From: Lachnospira sp. UBA3790
Lineage (GTDB): Bacteria > Bacillota > Clostridia > Lachnospirales > Lachnospiraceae
Direction: 5' to 3'
Assembly: GCA_002369135.1 (NCBI GenBank)
Contig: DFEY01000001.1
Coordinates: forward strand, 62,001 to 126,000
DNA: 64,000 nucleotides
The notes under the pieces are model-generated. The model made no database searches and was not told where the DNA came from. It saw only the letters and a program-made list of their open reading frames with translations. A program made the position numbers and the translations under genes. Below are positions 35,734 through 43,582 of the stretch, in pieces. The stretch's first letter is position 1, and every line of letters starts with the position of its first letter.

Positions 35734-36405
35734 ATGTCTTCAAAATCATACGACGATATGGAGTTTGCAAAACTAGATACCGACAGAGAACTTCGCCAAA
35801 ATGTGGCGGAGGTAGTTTTCTGCGAAGGAAAAGAAGACGAGCACTTAGTAAAAATCTTTAGAAGACTTTACGAGCAAAATGGGCAGGTGCTTGGAACTAG
35901 AGCAAGTGCACATCAGTATGATTTAGTAAAAGAAGTAATTCCAGAAGTAGAGTATAACGAAACTTCTAGAATTTTGAAAGTTGAAAAAGAAAAAGAACTA
36001 ATCGGAAATATAGCGATAGTGACAGCTGGCACTGCCGATATAAAAGTGGCAGAGGAAGCGGCACAGACGGCAGAGTTTCTTGGAGCAAAGGTAAACAGAG
36101 TCTTTGACGTGGGCGTAAGTGGAATCCACAGACTTCTAGACAAAGAAGACGAGATACGAGAGGCGAATGTCGTGATAGCGATAGCCGGTATGGAAGGAGC
36201 ATTGGCGAGCGTGATAGCAGGGCTAGTTAAAAACCCTGTGATAGCAGTTCCAACATCAGTGGGATATGGCGCCTCCTTCGAAGGACTATCAGCACTACTT
36301 ACAATGATTAACTCTTGTGCAAACGGAGTGACAGTTGTAAATATTGATAACGGATATGGTGCAGCGTACAGCGCTGTTCAAATAAATAGATTGGCGGAAG
36401 AGTAA
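35734..36405 (+). CDS. larB: Pyridinium-3,5-biscarboxylic acid mononucleotide synthase LarB
   Basis: LarB carboxylates and hydrolyses nicotinic acid adenine dinucleotide in the first step of nickel-pincer nucleotide (NPN) synthesis. The 223-aa protein has the PurE-like fold: VTAGTADIKVAEEAAQTAEFLG, DVGVSGIHRLLD, AGMEGALASVIAGLV, VPTSVGYGASFEGLSALL. The PurE-like C-terminal half and the lar gene order fit LarB rather than a true PurE. GAGGATTAG gives the ribosome binding site. It is followed 8 bases later by larE. Confidence 0.9.
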   Translation: MSSKSYDDMEFAKLDTDRELRQNVAEVVFCEGKEDEHLVKIFRRLYEQNGQVLGTRASAHQYDLVKEVIPEVEYNETSRILKVEKEKELIGNIAIVTAGTADIKVAEEAAQTAEFLGAKVNRVFDVGVSGIHRLLDKEDEIREANVVIAIAGMEGALASVIAGLVKNPVIAVPTSVGYGASFEGLSALLTMINSCANGVTVVNIDNGYGAAYSAVQINRLAEE

Positions 36406-36413
36406 AGCGGGGA

Positions 36414-37220
36414 ATGTGGAAACTTAGAAGAGTTGAATTATTAGAAGAAACATTAAAAGAATTAGGAAGTGTGGCAGTCGCTTTTTCTGGAGGAGTTGAT
36501 TCCACATTTCTTTTGTATGTAGCGATAGAAGCACTCGGCAAAGAAAATGTTATGGCAATTACAGTTAATGCTACAGCTACACCTGAAAGCGACTTAGAAG
36601 ATGCGATTGACTTTATGTACGATAATGAAATCAAACATGAAGTAATAAAATTTGATCAATTGTCAGTTGAGGGATTTAAAGAAAACAAAAAAGACAGATG
36701 CTATATTTGTAAGAAAGCAATGTACACTAAAATAAAAGAAGTAGCATCTGAGAATGGATTTGAACACGTTATAGATGGAACAAACTTTGACGACTGGTGG
36801 GATTTCATTTACGATCAGAGGCCAGGGGTGAAAGCGCTTTTGGAATTAGAAATAAGATTGCCATTAGTGAATGTTGAATTAAGAAAACCTGATATTAGAG
36901 AACTATCAAAGTACTATGACCTAGAGTCAGCTTACAAGTCTTCTAGCCCATGTCTTGCCACAAGAATTAAAAGTGGAAATGCTATTACAGAAGATAAACT
37001 GAAAATGATAGATGAGGCTGAAAAGTATTTGGACGAAAAAGGATTCAAACAAATAAGAGTAAGAATGATAGACGATGATGCGAGCGTGGAAGTAAGAAGA
37101 GACCATGTTGATAGATTGCTTGAAATACAAGATGAGGTAAAGGCACGACTAAAGGAAATTGGTTTTGAAAAAGTAGAAATAGATTCTCGTGGATACTACG
37201 AGGGAAGGATGAACGGATGA
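36414..37220 (+). CDS. larE: Sulfur transferase LarE
   Basis: This 268-aa PP-loop enzyme adenylates and sulfurates the LarB product to make the dithiocarboxylate ligand. The PP-loop is AFSGGVDSTFLL (residues 23-34). Cysteines lie at CYICK (Cys96, Cys99) and SSPCLATRI (Cys180). The last matches the sacrificial cysteine of the lactobacillar enzyme. All three together resemble the three-cysteine LarE type reported to hold an Fe-S cluster, which would allow catalytic sulfur transfer. The ribosome binding site is poor. It overlaps larC1 by four bases (ATGA). Confidence 0.9.
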   Translation: MWKLRRVELLEETLKELGSVAVAFSGGVDSTFLLYVAIEALGKENVMAITVNATATPESDLEDAIDFMYDNEIKHEVIKFDQLSVEGFKENKKDRCYICKKAMYTKIKEVASENGFEHVIDGTNFDDWWDFIYDQRPGVKALLELEIRLPLVNVELRKPDIRELSKYYDLESAYKSSSPCLATRIKSGNAITEDKLKMIDEAEKYLDEKGFKQIRVRMIDDDASVEVRRDHVDRLLEIQDEVKARLKEIGFEKVEIDSRGYYEGRMNG

Positions 37221-38005
37221 GCAAACTATATCTAGAGTGTAATGCAGGAATAAGTGGAGATATGACAGTGGCTGCTCTTTTGGATTTGGGAGCAGATCAA
37301 GAAGGATTAGTAGAGTCACTTGAATCTATTCCGGCAGATGGATTTGAAATAAAGATTTCTAGAGTGATGAAGGATGGATTAGACTGTCAGGATTTTGATG
37401 TGGTATTAGATTATCCAAATCACGATCATGATATGGAATACTTACACGGTGAATATCATGAGCATGAGCATCATCACCATCATCATGAGCATAGACACTT
37501 ATCCGATATCATGAATATAATAGAAGGAACTGATATTTCGGATAATGCAAAAAGCATTGCTAAAAAGATTTTCGAAAAAGTGGCAGAGGGTGAAGCTAAG
37601 GCTCATGAGACTAGTAAAGACATAGTGCATTTCCACGAGGTGGGCGCAGTAGATTCTATCGTAGATATAATAGCAGTCGCATTTTGCTTGGATGATTTAG
37701 GAGTAGATGAAGTAATAGTTCCTAGCCTTTCAGAGGGAACAGGAACCGTCAGATGCGCACACGGTGTATTGCCAGTTCCAGTACCAGCGGTAAAATATAT
37801 AGTAGAAGACAATGATATCAAGCTAGATATTATGGATATAGAGGGTGAGTTTGTTACACCTACAGGAGCAGCTATAGTAGCAGCAGTTAGAACTAGCGAC
37901 ACATTGCCTTCAGATATGAAAATAGTTAAAACAGGATTAGGTGCAGGCAAAAGAGAATATAAACGCGCCAGCATCCTAAAAGCAATGATTGTGGAAGAGG
38001 GTTAA
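37217..38005 (+). CDS. larC1: Nickel insertion protein LarC, N-terminal part (LarC1)
   Basis: This 262-aa CTP-dependent nickel-insertion component begins MSKLYLECNAGISGDMTVAALLDLG, the LarC signature. A His-rich metal-binding loop (about residues 70-93) and VHFHEVGAVDSIVDIIAVA follow. It ends with TAA at 38003-38005. The LarC2 gene starts one codon later in the same frame. In Lactiplantibacillus the two parts are joined by a programmed -1 frameshift; here no frame change would be needed, only stop readthrough or two separate subunits. Confidence 0.9.
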   Translation: MSKLYLECNAGISGDMTVAALLDLGADQEGLVESLESIPADGFEIKISRVMKDGLDCQDFDVVLDYPNHDHDMEYLHGEYHEHEHHHHHHEHRHLSDIMNIIEGTDISDNAKSIAKKIFEKVAEGEAKAHETSKDIVHFHEVGAVDSIVDIIAVAFCLDDLGVDEVIVPSLSEGTGTVRCAHGVLPVPVPAVKYIVEDNDIKLDIMDIEGEFVTPTGAAIVAAVRTSDTLPSDMKIVKTGLGAGKREYKRASILKAMIVEEG

Positions 38006-38008
38006 AAA

Positions 38009-38434
38009 ATGAGTATTTATAAGTTAGAAACAAATGTAGATGATTGCACAGGTGAAGCATTAGCATACACTGTCGAAAGATTAATGGAAGAAGGAGCAAG
38101 AGATGCACACTACAGCCCTGTGTTTATGAAAAAGAATAGACCTGGTTGGGTTTTAAATGTTATCTGCGATGAAGAAGACATTGAAAAGATGGAAAAAATA
38201 ATCTTCAAAGAAACTACAACTATCGGCATTAGAAAAATTAAATTGGATAGAACAACTTTGCCTCGAGAGATAATAGAAGTTGAGACAGAATACGGAAAAG
38301 CTAGAGTAAAAGTTTGTGAGTTAGAAGATGAGACTAGATATTATCCAGAGTATGAAGATGTGGCAAAGTTAGCAAGAGAGAACGATATAGCATTTATGGA
38401 AATGTATAATATAGTAAAAAATAGCATAAGCTAA
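38009..38434 (+). CDS. larC2: Nickel insertion protein LarC, C-terminal part (LarC2)
   Basis: This 141-aa protein starts MSIYKLETNVDDCTGEALAY, the conserved opening of the LarC2 ferredoxin-like/catalytic region. It continues with ARDAHYSPVFMKKNRPGWVL. The ATG lies one codon after the LarC1 stop and in the same frame. A ribosome binding site is weak (GAAGAGGG within LarC1), fitting coupled reinitiation. It is the last gene of the lar run, with a terminator 11 bases downstream. No larA (lactate racemase or homologue) is in the window. Confidence 0.88.
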   Translation: MSIYKLETNVDDCTGEALAYTVERLMEEGARDAHYSPVFMKKNRPGWVLNVICDEEDIEKMEKIIFKETTTIGIRKIKLDRTTLPREIIEVETEYGKARVKVCELEDETRYYPEYEDVAKLARENDIAFMEMYNIVKNSIS

Positions 38435-38445
38435 TGAATCTAGTA

Positions 38446-38477
38446 AAAAGGACAAGATGTTAATATCTTGTCCTTTT
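38446..38477 (+). terminator. Terminator after larC2
   Basis: A 13-bp stem AAAAGGACAAGAT / ATCTTGTCCTTTT with loop GTTAAT; the descending arm ends in T4. Confidence 0.85.
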
Positions 38478-38483
38478 AATAAT

Positions 38484-38523
38484 ATTACTTGAACTTGTTT
38501 AAGTAATGTGATATAAACAAGTT
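38484..38523 (+). promoter_or_regulatory. Overlapping palindromes, likely operator of the HTH-DUF3990 module
   Basis: The arms ATTACTTGAAC (38484-38494) and GTTTAAGTAAT (38497-38507) form a palindrome with one mismatch. Overlapping it, AACTTGTTTA (38492-38501) and TAAACAAGTT (38514-38523) form a perfect 10-bp inverted repeat. Both sit just before the ribosome binding site of the HTH gene, as expected for autoregulation. Confidence 0.6.
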
Positions 38524-38534
38524 GAGGTGGAAAG

Positions 38535-39389
38535 ATGGATTATAATTTTAAAGAAGACTTAAAATCAATTAGAGAAATACTAGAATTGTCGCAGTCAGAA
38601 ATGGCTGAAAAAATAGGAGTGGAACAAGTTACCTTATCGAGAAGTGAATTAGGTAAGACTAAGCCATCTTCTAAATTATTAGAAAAAGTGTATAGTTTTG
38701 CGTTTGAAAATAATGTAAAAATTAATACATTGAATGAAATGTTTTGGAAAGAATCTGTAAAGGATAAACAAGTTCTTCTTTTTCATGGAGCAAAAGATGA
38801 AATAGTTGGAAAGTTGAAAACAACAGTTGGCAGAAAGAATAATGATTTTGGCCAGGGATTCTACGCGGGAGAGTCGTACAATCAAGCGGTTTCGTATGTT
38901 TCAAATTATGATTCTTCGTCGGTATATTTTTTGGTTTTTGAACCAAGAGATTTAAAATGTAAAAAATATGGCGTGGACCAAGATTGGATGTTAACCATTG
39001 CCAGTTATAGAGGAGTATTAGGAGACTATGAAAATCATCCTATGGTAAAAAGACTAGTTGAAAAATCTAAAGAGTGTGATTATATTATTGCTCCTATAGC
39101 TGACAATAGAATGTTTCGTATAATTGATTCTTTTGTGAGTGGCGAAATTACAGATGAACAATGTGTTCATTGCTTATCAGCCACTAATCTTGGGTACCAA
39201 TATGTTTTTACAAACAAAAAAGCATTAGACAAGGCAATGATTGTTGAAAGATGTTACTTATCTAAGAGTGAAAAAGATTATTACATTTCTTCTAAAGGAC
39301 AGGAGAACAAGATAGGAGAGGATAAAGTAAAATTAGCTAGAAGGAAATATAGAGGAAAGGGCAAATATATTGATGAGATATTAAAATAG
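38535..39389 (+). CDS. XRE-family HTH fused to DUF3990 (ADP-ribosyltransferase-like) protein
   Basis: This 284-aa protein has an N-terminal XRE helix-turn-helix (about 9-64: IREILELSQSEMAEKIGV, VTLSRSELGKTKPS). A DUF3990-type domain follows (about 76-210), starting LLFHGAKDEIVGKL and containing NNDFGQGFYAGESYNQAVSY. DUF3990 resembles ADP-ribosyltransferase folds, where the H-G and Y/F-G-x-G-F-Y elements bind NAD. GAGGTGG precedes the ATG. Palindromic sites lie in its promoter region. It forms a pair with the next gene, and the set looks like a toxin-antitoxin-like or NAD-linked control module in which one protein carries both DNA-binding and enzyme domains. Confidence 0.75.
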   Translation: MDYNFKEDLKSIREILELSQSEMAEKIGVEQVTLSRSELGKTKPSSKLLEKVYSFAFENNVKINTLNEMFWKESVKDKQVLLFHGAKDEIVGKLKTTVGRKNNDFGQGFYAGESYNQAVSYVSNYDSSSVYFLVFEPRDLKCKKYGVDQDWMLTIASYRGVLGDYENHPMVKRLVEKSKECDYIIAPIADNRMFRIIDSFVSGEITDEQCVHCLSATNLGYQYVFTNKKALDKAMIVERCYLSKSEKDYYISSKGQENKIGEDKVKLARRKYRGKGKYIDEILK

Positions 39390-39402
39390 GAGGATTAGTT
39401 TT

Positions 39403-39894
39403 ATGAAAAAAATGGACAAAGACGGATTGATACTTTGTGATCTACAAGCAGAAGCCTTTGAAATATCTATTGATTTGTGTGAAACTAGTTCTGATATTTT
39501 CGTTAGAAGATTTATGAATAGCGACACAGCAAAAAATATGGATAATGGTGGAATATTAGAGACAAATCTTCAGTCTAAAGATATAATAGAAGATGTGAAT
39601 GAAGAATATGGGAAATCCAATTATGGGTCTGTTAAATATTCAAGTGATGAGATGTATTGGATTGGTTATATATATAGATATTTTTCATATATATACTCCC
39701 TAACTTCTACACAAGTTTATAGAATAGTAAAACCAAAGGAACTAAGGGATTTATTTTTGCCTTACCACACATTGAGTTGTGAGCAGGCAATTGAAAGAAT
39801 ACTAGAGGCTAAACACTTATTGCTTGATGAAAAACAAGAACTACAAAGACAGTACAAAATTTTTAAAAGAATCCGAATGGAGAGTAAAGCATGA
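39403..39894 (+). CDS. Partner protein of the DUF3990 module, unrecognised (163 aa)
   Basis: This is a soluble, mostly helical, acidic protein (MDKDGLILCDLQAEAFEIS; MYWIGYIYRYFSYIYSLTST; LDEKQELQRQYKIFKRIRM). Similar small proteins often sit next to DUF3990 genes, but I cannot name the family. AGGAGG lies about 10 bases before the ATG. The stop overlaps the nadA start (ATGA, 39891-39894), so its translation is coupled to NAD synthesis. It could be an antitoxin or substrate-specificity subunit. Confidence 0.6.
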   Translation: MKKMDKDGLILCDLQAEAFEISIDLCETSSDIFVRRFMNSDTAKNMDNGGILETNLQSKDIIEDVNEEYGKSNYGSVKYSSDEMYWIGYIYRYFSYIYSLTSTQVYRIVKPKELRDLFLPYHTLSCEQAIERILEAKHLLLDEKQELQRQYKIFKRIRMESKA

Positions 39895-40793
39895 GTATTA
39901 AAGAAGAAATTTTAAAGTTAAAAGAAGAAAATGATATTTGTATACTTGCGCACTGCTACCAGAATCCTGAGATCCTAGAGATTACAGATTTTGTAGGAGA
40001 CAGTTTTGCACTAGCTGTGGAAGCAGAGAAAGTGCAAAACAAAAATGTTATTATGTGTGGTGTTAGATTTATGGCAGAAACTGTAAAGATTCTCTCACCT
40101 GACAAGACTGTGTATCTTTCAAACAAGAATGCGGGATGTCCTATGGCAGAGATGATGGACAAAGCGCTTATCACGGAAGTTAAGAAGCAGTTCCCGGATT
40201 ATACTGTAGTAGCTTACATTAACACTACATCTGATCTTAAGACTGTGTGCGATGTGTGCGTGACATCATCTTCGGCGCAGAAGATTGTGTCAAAGCTTGA
40301 TACAGATAAAATTTTGTTTATACCAGATTGCAACTTGGGAGATTACATCTCAAAGCAGATTCCAGATAAAGAATTCAAACTGCTAAATGGTGGATGTCCT
40401 ACACACGCCAGGATAGAGCCTGAAGATGTGCAAAAAGCTAAAGAGACACATCCAAACGCATTGTTCTTAGTGCACCCAGAGTGTAAGCCAGCAGTAGTGG
40501 AGTTAGCAGACTATGTTGGTTCAACTACAGGCATTATGAACTTCGCCAAAGAATCAGACCACGACGAATTTATTATAGGAACAGAAAACAATATAGCAGT
40601 TCACCTATCAAACGAGTGTCCAGAGAAAAAGTTCTACACAGTAACTGATACATTCGTATGTCCAAATATGAGATATACTACATTGGAAAATGTGCTCGAG
40701 TGCTGCAAGGGCGAAGGTGAGCAGATAGAACTAGATGAGGAGACTAGGGTTGGTGCAAAGAGATGCATCGATAGAATGATAGAGTTAGGATAA
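39891..40793 (+). CDS. nadA: Quinolinate synthase
   Basis: This 300-aa 4Fe-4S enzyme condenses iminoaspartate with dihydroxyacetone phosphate in NAD synthesis. It has AHCYQNPEILEITDFVGDS, CGVRFMAETVKILSP, CPMAEMM, HPECKPAV, GSTTGIM and a late Cys (CPNMRYT). Three cysteines fit the cluster ligands. nadB and nadC are not adjacent; instead the gene is joined to the DUF3990 module by a 4-base overlap. mnmA starts 3 bases after the stop. Confidence 0.93.
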   Translation: MSIKEEILKLKEENDICILAHCYQNPEILEITDFVGDSFALAVEAEKVQNKNVIMCGVRFMAETVKILSPDKTVYLSNKNAGCPMAEMMDKALITEVKKQFPDYTVVAYINTTSDLKTVCDVCVTSSSAQKIVSKLDTDKILFIPDCNLGDYISKQIPDKEFKLLNGGCPTHARIEPEDVQKAKETHPNALFLVHPECKPAVVELADYVGSTTGIMNFAKESDHDEFIIGTENNIAVHLSNECPEKKFYTVTDTFVCPNMRYTTLENVLECCKGEGEQIELDEETRVGAKRCIDRMIELG

Positions 40794-40796
40794 GAT

Positions 40797-41876
40797 ATGG
40801 CTAAGGCATTAATAGCAATGAGCGGCGGCGTCGATAGTAGCGTAGCTGCAGTGCTAATGAAAGAAAAAGGATACGAACCCATTGGAGTAACAATGAAACT
40901 TCACGATGAGGCGGATGCTGATATAGATGTGGAGGGCACTTGTTGCTCTCTTAGTGATGTGGAAGATGCCAGAAGTGTTGCTAACAAGATGGACTTCCCA
41001 TACTATGTATTCAATTTCAAAGCCCAGTTCAAAGACAAAGTAATAGATAAATTTGTAGACTGTTATATTCATGGAAGAACCCCAAATCCTTGTATCGACT
41101 GTAATAGATATTTGAAATTTGATGAGTTGCAAAGACGAGCAGAGGAGTTGGGCTGTGAGAAAATAGTTACAGGTCATTATGTTAGAACAAGATACAACGA
41201 AGAGACTGGAAAGTACGAATTGCTTAAAGGTGTGGATGACAGCAAAGATCAAAGCTACGTTCTCTATCACCTAAACCAGGACTTGCTATCAAAGGCAATG
41301 TTTCCACTAGGTGAATACACTAAAGATCAAATAAGAGAAAAGGCGGCAAAGACAGGGCTTATCAATGCTGATAAAAAAGAGAGCCAGGACATCTGCTTTA
41401 TACCAGATGGAAATCACAAGAGATTTATAGAAGATTTCACAGGCGAGAAGATTGGCTACGGAAAGATATTGGATATCAACGGAAAGCAGATTGGAACTCA
41501 CCAAGGCTACTATAGATTTACAGTTGGCCAGAGAAAGGGCTTCGATGTTACAAGAGAGGGAAGACATTACGTGCTAGATATTAAGCCTGAGACTAACGAG
41601 ATAGTGGTAGGCCGCGAGAAAGACCTCTATAAGGATAACCTAGTAGCAAACGACTTTAACTGGATTAGTGGAGAGGCACCAGCAGAGCCTATAAAGGTGG
41701 ATGCTAGAACTAGATATCACAAGCCTTTGGCGAAGGCCACCGTAACAGTATTAGAAAATGGCGATGTGAAAGTAGAATTTGACGAGCCGCAAAGAGCAAT
41801 GACTAAGGGACAGTCAGTAGTGTTGTATGATGGAGATGTTGTGCTAGGCGGCGGAACAATAATAGAAGTCGAATAG
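40797..41876 (+). CDS. mnmA: tRNA-specific 2-thiouridylase MnmA
   Basis: This 359-aa PP-loop enzyme makes 2-thiouridine at position 34 of tRNA Lys/Glu/Gln. It has PP-loop IAMSGGVDSSVAAVLM, NPCIDCNRYLKF (first catalytic Cys), GHYVRTR, DQSYVLYHL and SQDICFIPDG (second Cys), plus the C-terminal beta-barrel (GQRKGFDV onwards). The start three bases after nadA and a weak ribosome binding site suggest coupling. Confidence 0.95.
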   Translation: MAKALIAMSGGVDSSVAAVLMKEKGYEPIGVTMKLHDEADADIDVEGTCCSLSDVEDARSVANKMDFPYYVFNFKAQFKDKVIDKFVDCYIHGRTPNPCIDCNRYLKFDELQRRAEELGCEKIVTGHYVRTRYNEETGKYELLKGVDDSKDQSYVLYHLNQDLLSKAMFPLGEYTKDQIREKAAKTGLINADKKESQDICFIPDGNHKRFIEDFTGEKIGYGKILDINGKQIGTHQGYYRFTVGQRKGFDVTREGRHYVLDIKPETNEIVVGREKDLYKDNLVANDFNWISGEAPAEPIKVDARTRYHKPLAKATVTVLENGDVKVEFDEPQRAMTKGQSVVLYDGDVVLGGGTIIEVE

Positions 41877-41909
41877 TAATAAAACTGTGAGTTTTAAGTA
41901 GTTTTCGGA

Positions 41910-41938
41910 TTGAATAATAAGGCATTGTTATATATAAT
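41910..41938 (+). promoter_or_regulatory. Promoter of the small secreted protein gene
   Basis: TTGAAT (41910-41915), a 17-bp spacer and TATAAT (41933-41938), 36 bases before the ATG at 41974. Confidence 0.65.
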
Positions 41939-41973
41939 ATGTAAGGTAGATTTTTTAGAGGGAAGGTAGAAAA

Positions 41974-42468
41974 ATGAAAAAACTATTAACATTAATATTA
42001 GTAATCACACTAGTATTTGGAGCATTTGGTGCCACTCAAGCACAGGCTTCCACTAGCACTGCTTATAATGCAGTTAAGAAGATATATAAAAAGTATTGCC
42101 CTAAGGTAAAGAACATCAAAAAGAAAGACATGTTCGGTAGATACTCAAAGATTCTTGGAGTTCTTTCAGTAAAGGGATTGAAATCATACAAAGTAGGACA
42201 GTCATTTGAAGGCAAGTCTAAAAAGACAGAGCGCGTAGTTGTGATTGTTCAGGCTAAAAAGAAGAGCCAGGTTAAAGGAATTAAAAACAAATTTAAGAGC
42301 TATATAAATACTAGAAAAGGCGCTGCTAAGAGAGGATACTTCTCATCATATGGTAAGAAAGTATTAAACAAGGCTAGCATTGGTTCAAAAGGAAAGTACG
42401 TATACTTACTTATGCTAGATGCCTCAGGAAACAAGAAAGCAAAAGCAGCAGTTAAAAAAGCAGCTTAA
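41974..42468 (+). CDS. Small secreted Lys-rich protein, DUF4358-like
   Basis: This 164-aa protein has signal peptide MKKLLTLILVITLVFGAFGA ending AQA (cleavage near residue 25), with no lipobox. The mature part is basic and shows a pattern (ILGVLSVKGLKSYKVGQ; ERVVVIVQAKKKSQVKGIKNKF) reminiscent of DUF4358 proteins of Lachnospiraceae; this call is by eye. GAGGGAAGG precedes the ATG. It is monocistronic, with promoter and terminator. Confidence 0.6.
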   Translation: MKKLLTLILVITLVFGAFGATQAQASTSTAYNAVKKIYKKYCPKVKNIKKKDMFGRYSKILGVLSVKGLKSYKVGQSFEGKSKKTERVVVIVQAKKKSQVKGIKNKFKSYINTRKGAAKRGYFSSYGKKVLNKASIGSKGKYVYLLMLDASGNKKAKAAVKKAA

Positions 42469-42476
42469 ACTATTAC

Positions 42477-42507
42477 AAAAATGAGGGAAACAAATTCCCT
42501 CATTTTT
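42477..42507 (+). terminator. Terminator after the small secreted protein gene
   Basis: A 13-bp stem AAAAATGAGGGAA / TTCCCTCATTTTT with a 5-base loop. Confidence 0.88.
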
Positions 42508-42528
42508 ATTTTAAAGAAGGAGTGAAAG

Positions 42529-43539
42529 ATGAAAAAGGTTATTGGAATTAGTGTTATAACGATTGTGTTTGCGTTTGCATTCGTGTGCTTTGCCGGAGCC
42601 CACACCTCTAAGGCTGAAGAGCAGACTACCACGAAGGTGCCAGAAACCACCACACACAAAAAACAACCATCAAAGAAAATTACACTTGGCACTCCAAAGT
42701 TGAAAATAAAGAAGCATTATGAAAAGCATATAAAACTTGATTGGAACAGTGTGGACAAGGCACAGAGTTACAGAGTTCTTCGTGCAAAGAAGGGCGAAGG
42801 CTTTGCTCTAATCAAGAAAACTGCTAAGAGTGCGTTCACAGATAAAAAGGCAAAGAAGAGAACTACTTACCAATATAAAATAGTGGCAGAAGCTAAGTCA
42901 GGTGGAAAGACTTACACTAGCAAAGAGTCAAAGGCCAAGAGCGTTTACGTTCTTCCAAAGAATCCAAAGGTAGTGATTTGCGGCGAGTGCTTTGTCGAGG
43001 GCATGAAACTTTTTGCCAACAAATATAGACCTAAGAATTCTCACTTTGTTTACAAGATAGGAATAAGCACAAGTGGAATGTTAAATGATAACTATATCAA
43101 CTATAAGGGTAATTCTATAACAGCAATCGAGAGAATCGCTTACTATAATCCAGACCGTGTTTATTTCTTGATTGGAATGAACGAGGCGAAGGGCGGAAAC
43201 CCAAGCAATGCGATTAAGAATTACAAGAAAGCGTTCAAACTCCTAAAGAAGATCAACCCTCATGTTGAGATGGTTCTAATGGCACTTCCTCCAGTGGGAA
43301 GAAGTCACAGTTCTGGATTCGCAAGTAATCCAAAGATTAATAAGTACAACAAGGCTTATAAAAAATATGCGAGCAAGACAAAGAATGTGTTTTACTACTC
43401 AAGATATCGCAAACTTATTTCAGATGGCGCAGGTTATTTGAAAGCAAACGGAGGAGATGGTGGACACTGGAGTTCAGGCGGAACCATCAAAGTAGTAAAA
43501 GATTTGAAAAAGCATTCAAAGTCATTAACAAAAAGATAA
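42529..43539 (+). CDS. Secreted Fn3-like plus Cys-type SGNH-like protein
   Basis: This 336-aa protein has a signal peptide (1-29), a Thr/Lys linker and a Fn3-like domain (about 50-142: IKLDWNSVDKAQSYRVLRAK). An SGNH-like domain follows from VVICGECFVEGM: block I has Cys154 at the nucleophile place, then IGMNEA and GDGGHWSS. It is paralogous to the protein at 34263. AAGGAG precedes the start. MBOAT and DHHW-type O-acetylation genes follow with gaps of 43 and 9 bases, so a role in placing or removing acyl groups on an exported glycan is the best inference. Confidence 0.68.
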   Translation: MKKVIGISVITIVFAFAFVCFAGAHTSKAEEQTTTKVPETTTHKKQPSKKITLGTPKLKIKKHYEKHIKLDWNSVDKAQSYRVLRAKKGEGFALIKKTAKSAFTDKKAKKRTTYQYKIVAEAKSGGKTYTSKESKAKSVYVLPKNPKVVICGECFVEGMKLFANKYRPKNSHFVYKIGISTSGMLNDNYINYKGNSITAIERIAYYNPDRVYFLIGMNEAKGGNPSNAIKNYKKAFKLLKKINPHVEMVLMALPPVGRSHSSGFASNPKINKYNKAYKKYASKTKNVFYYSRYRKLISDGAGYLKANGGDGGHWSSGGTIKVVKDLKKHSKSLTKR

Positions 43540-43582
43540 AAATCAATTACAATAGATAAATCAAACTTTCAAGGAACAACAA

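Noticed and set aside
37440..37500. His-rich CAT/CAC run as a repeat element
   Set aside because: It encodes the His-rich metal-binding loop normal for LarC proteins.
37217..38434. Programmed -1 frameshift in larC
   Set aside because: The two parts are in the same frame, so a frameshift cannot join them; only readthrough or separate translation would work.
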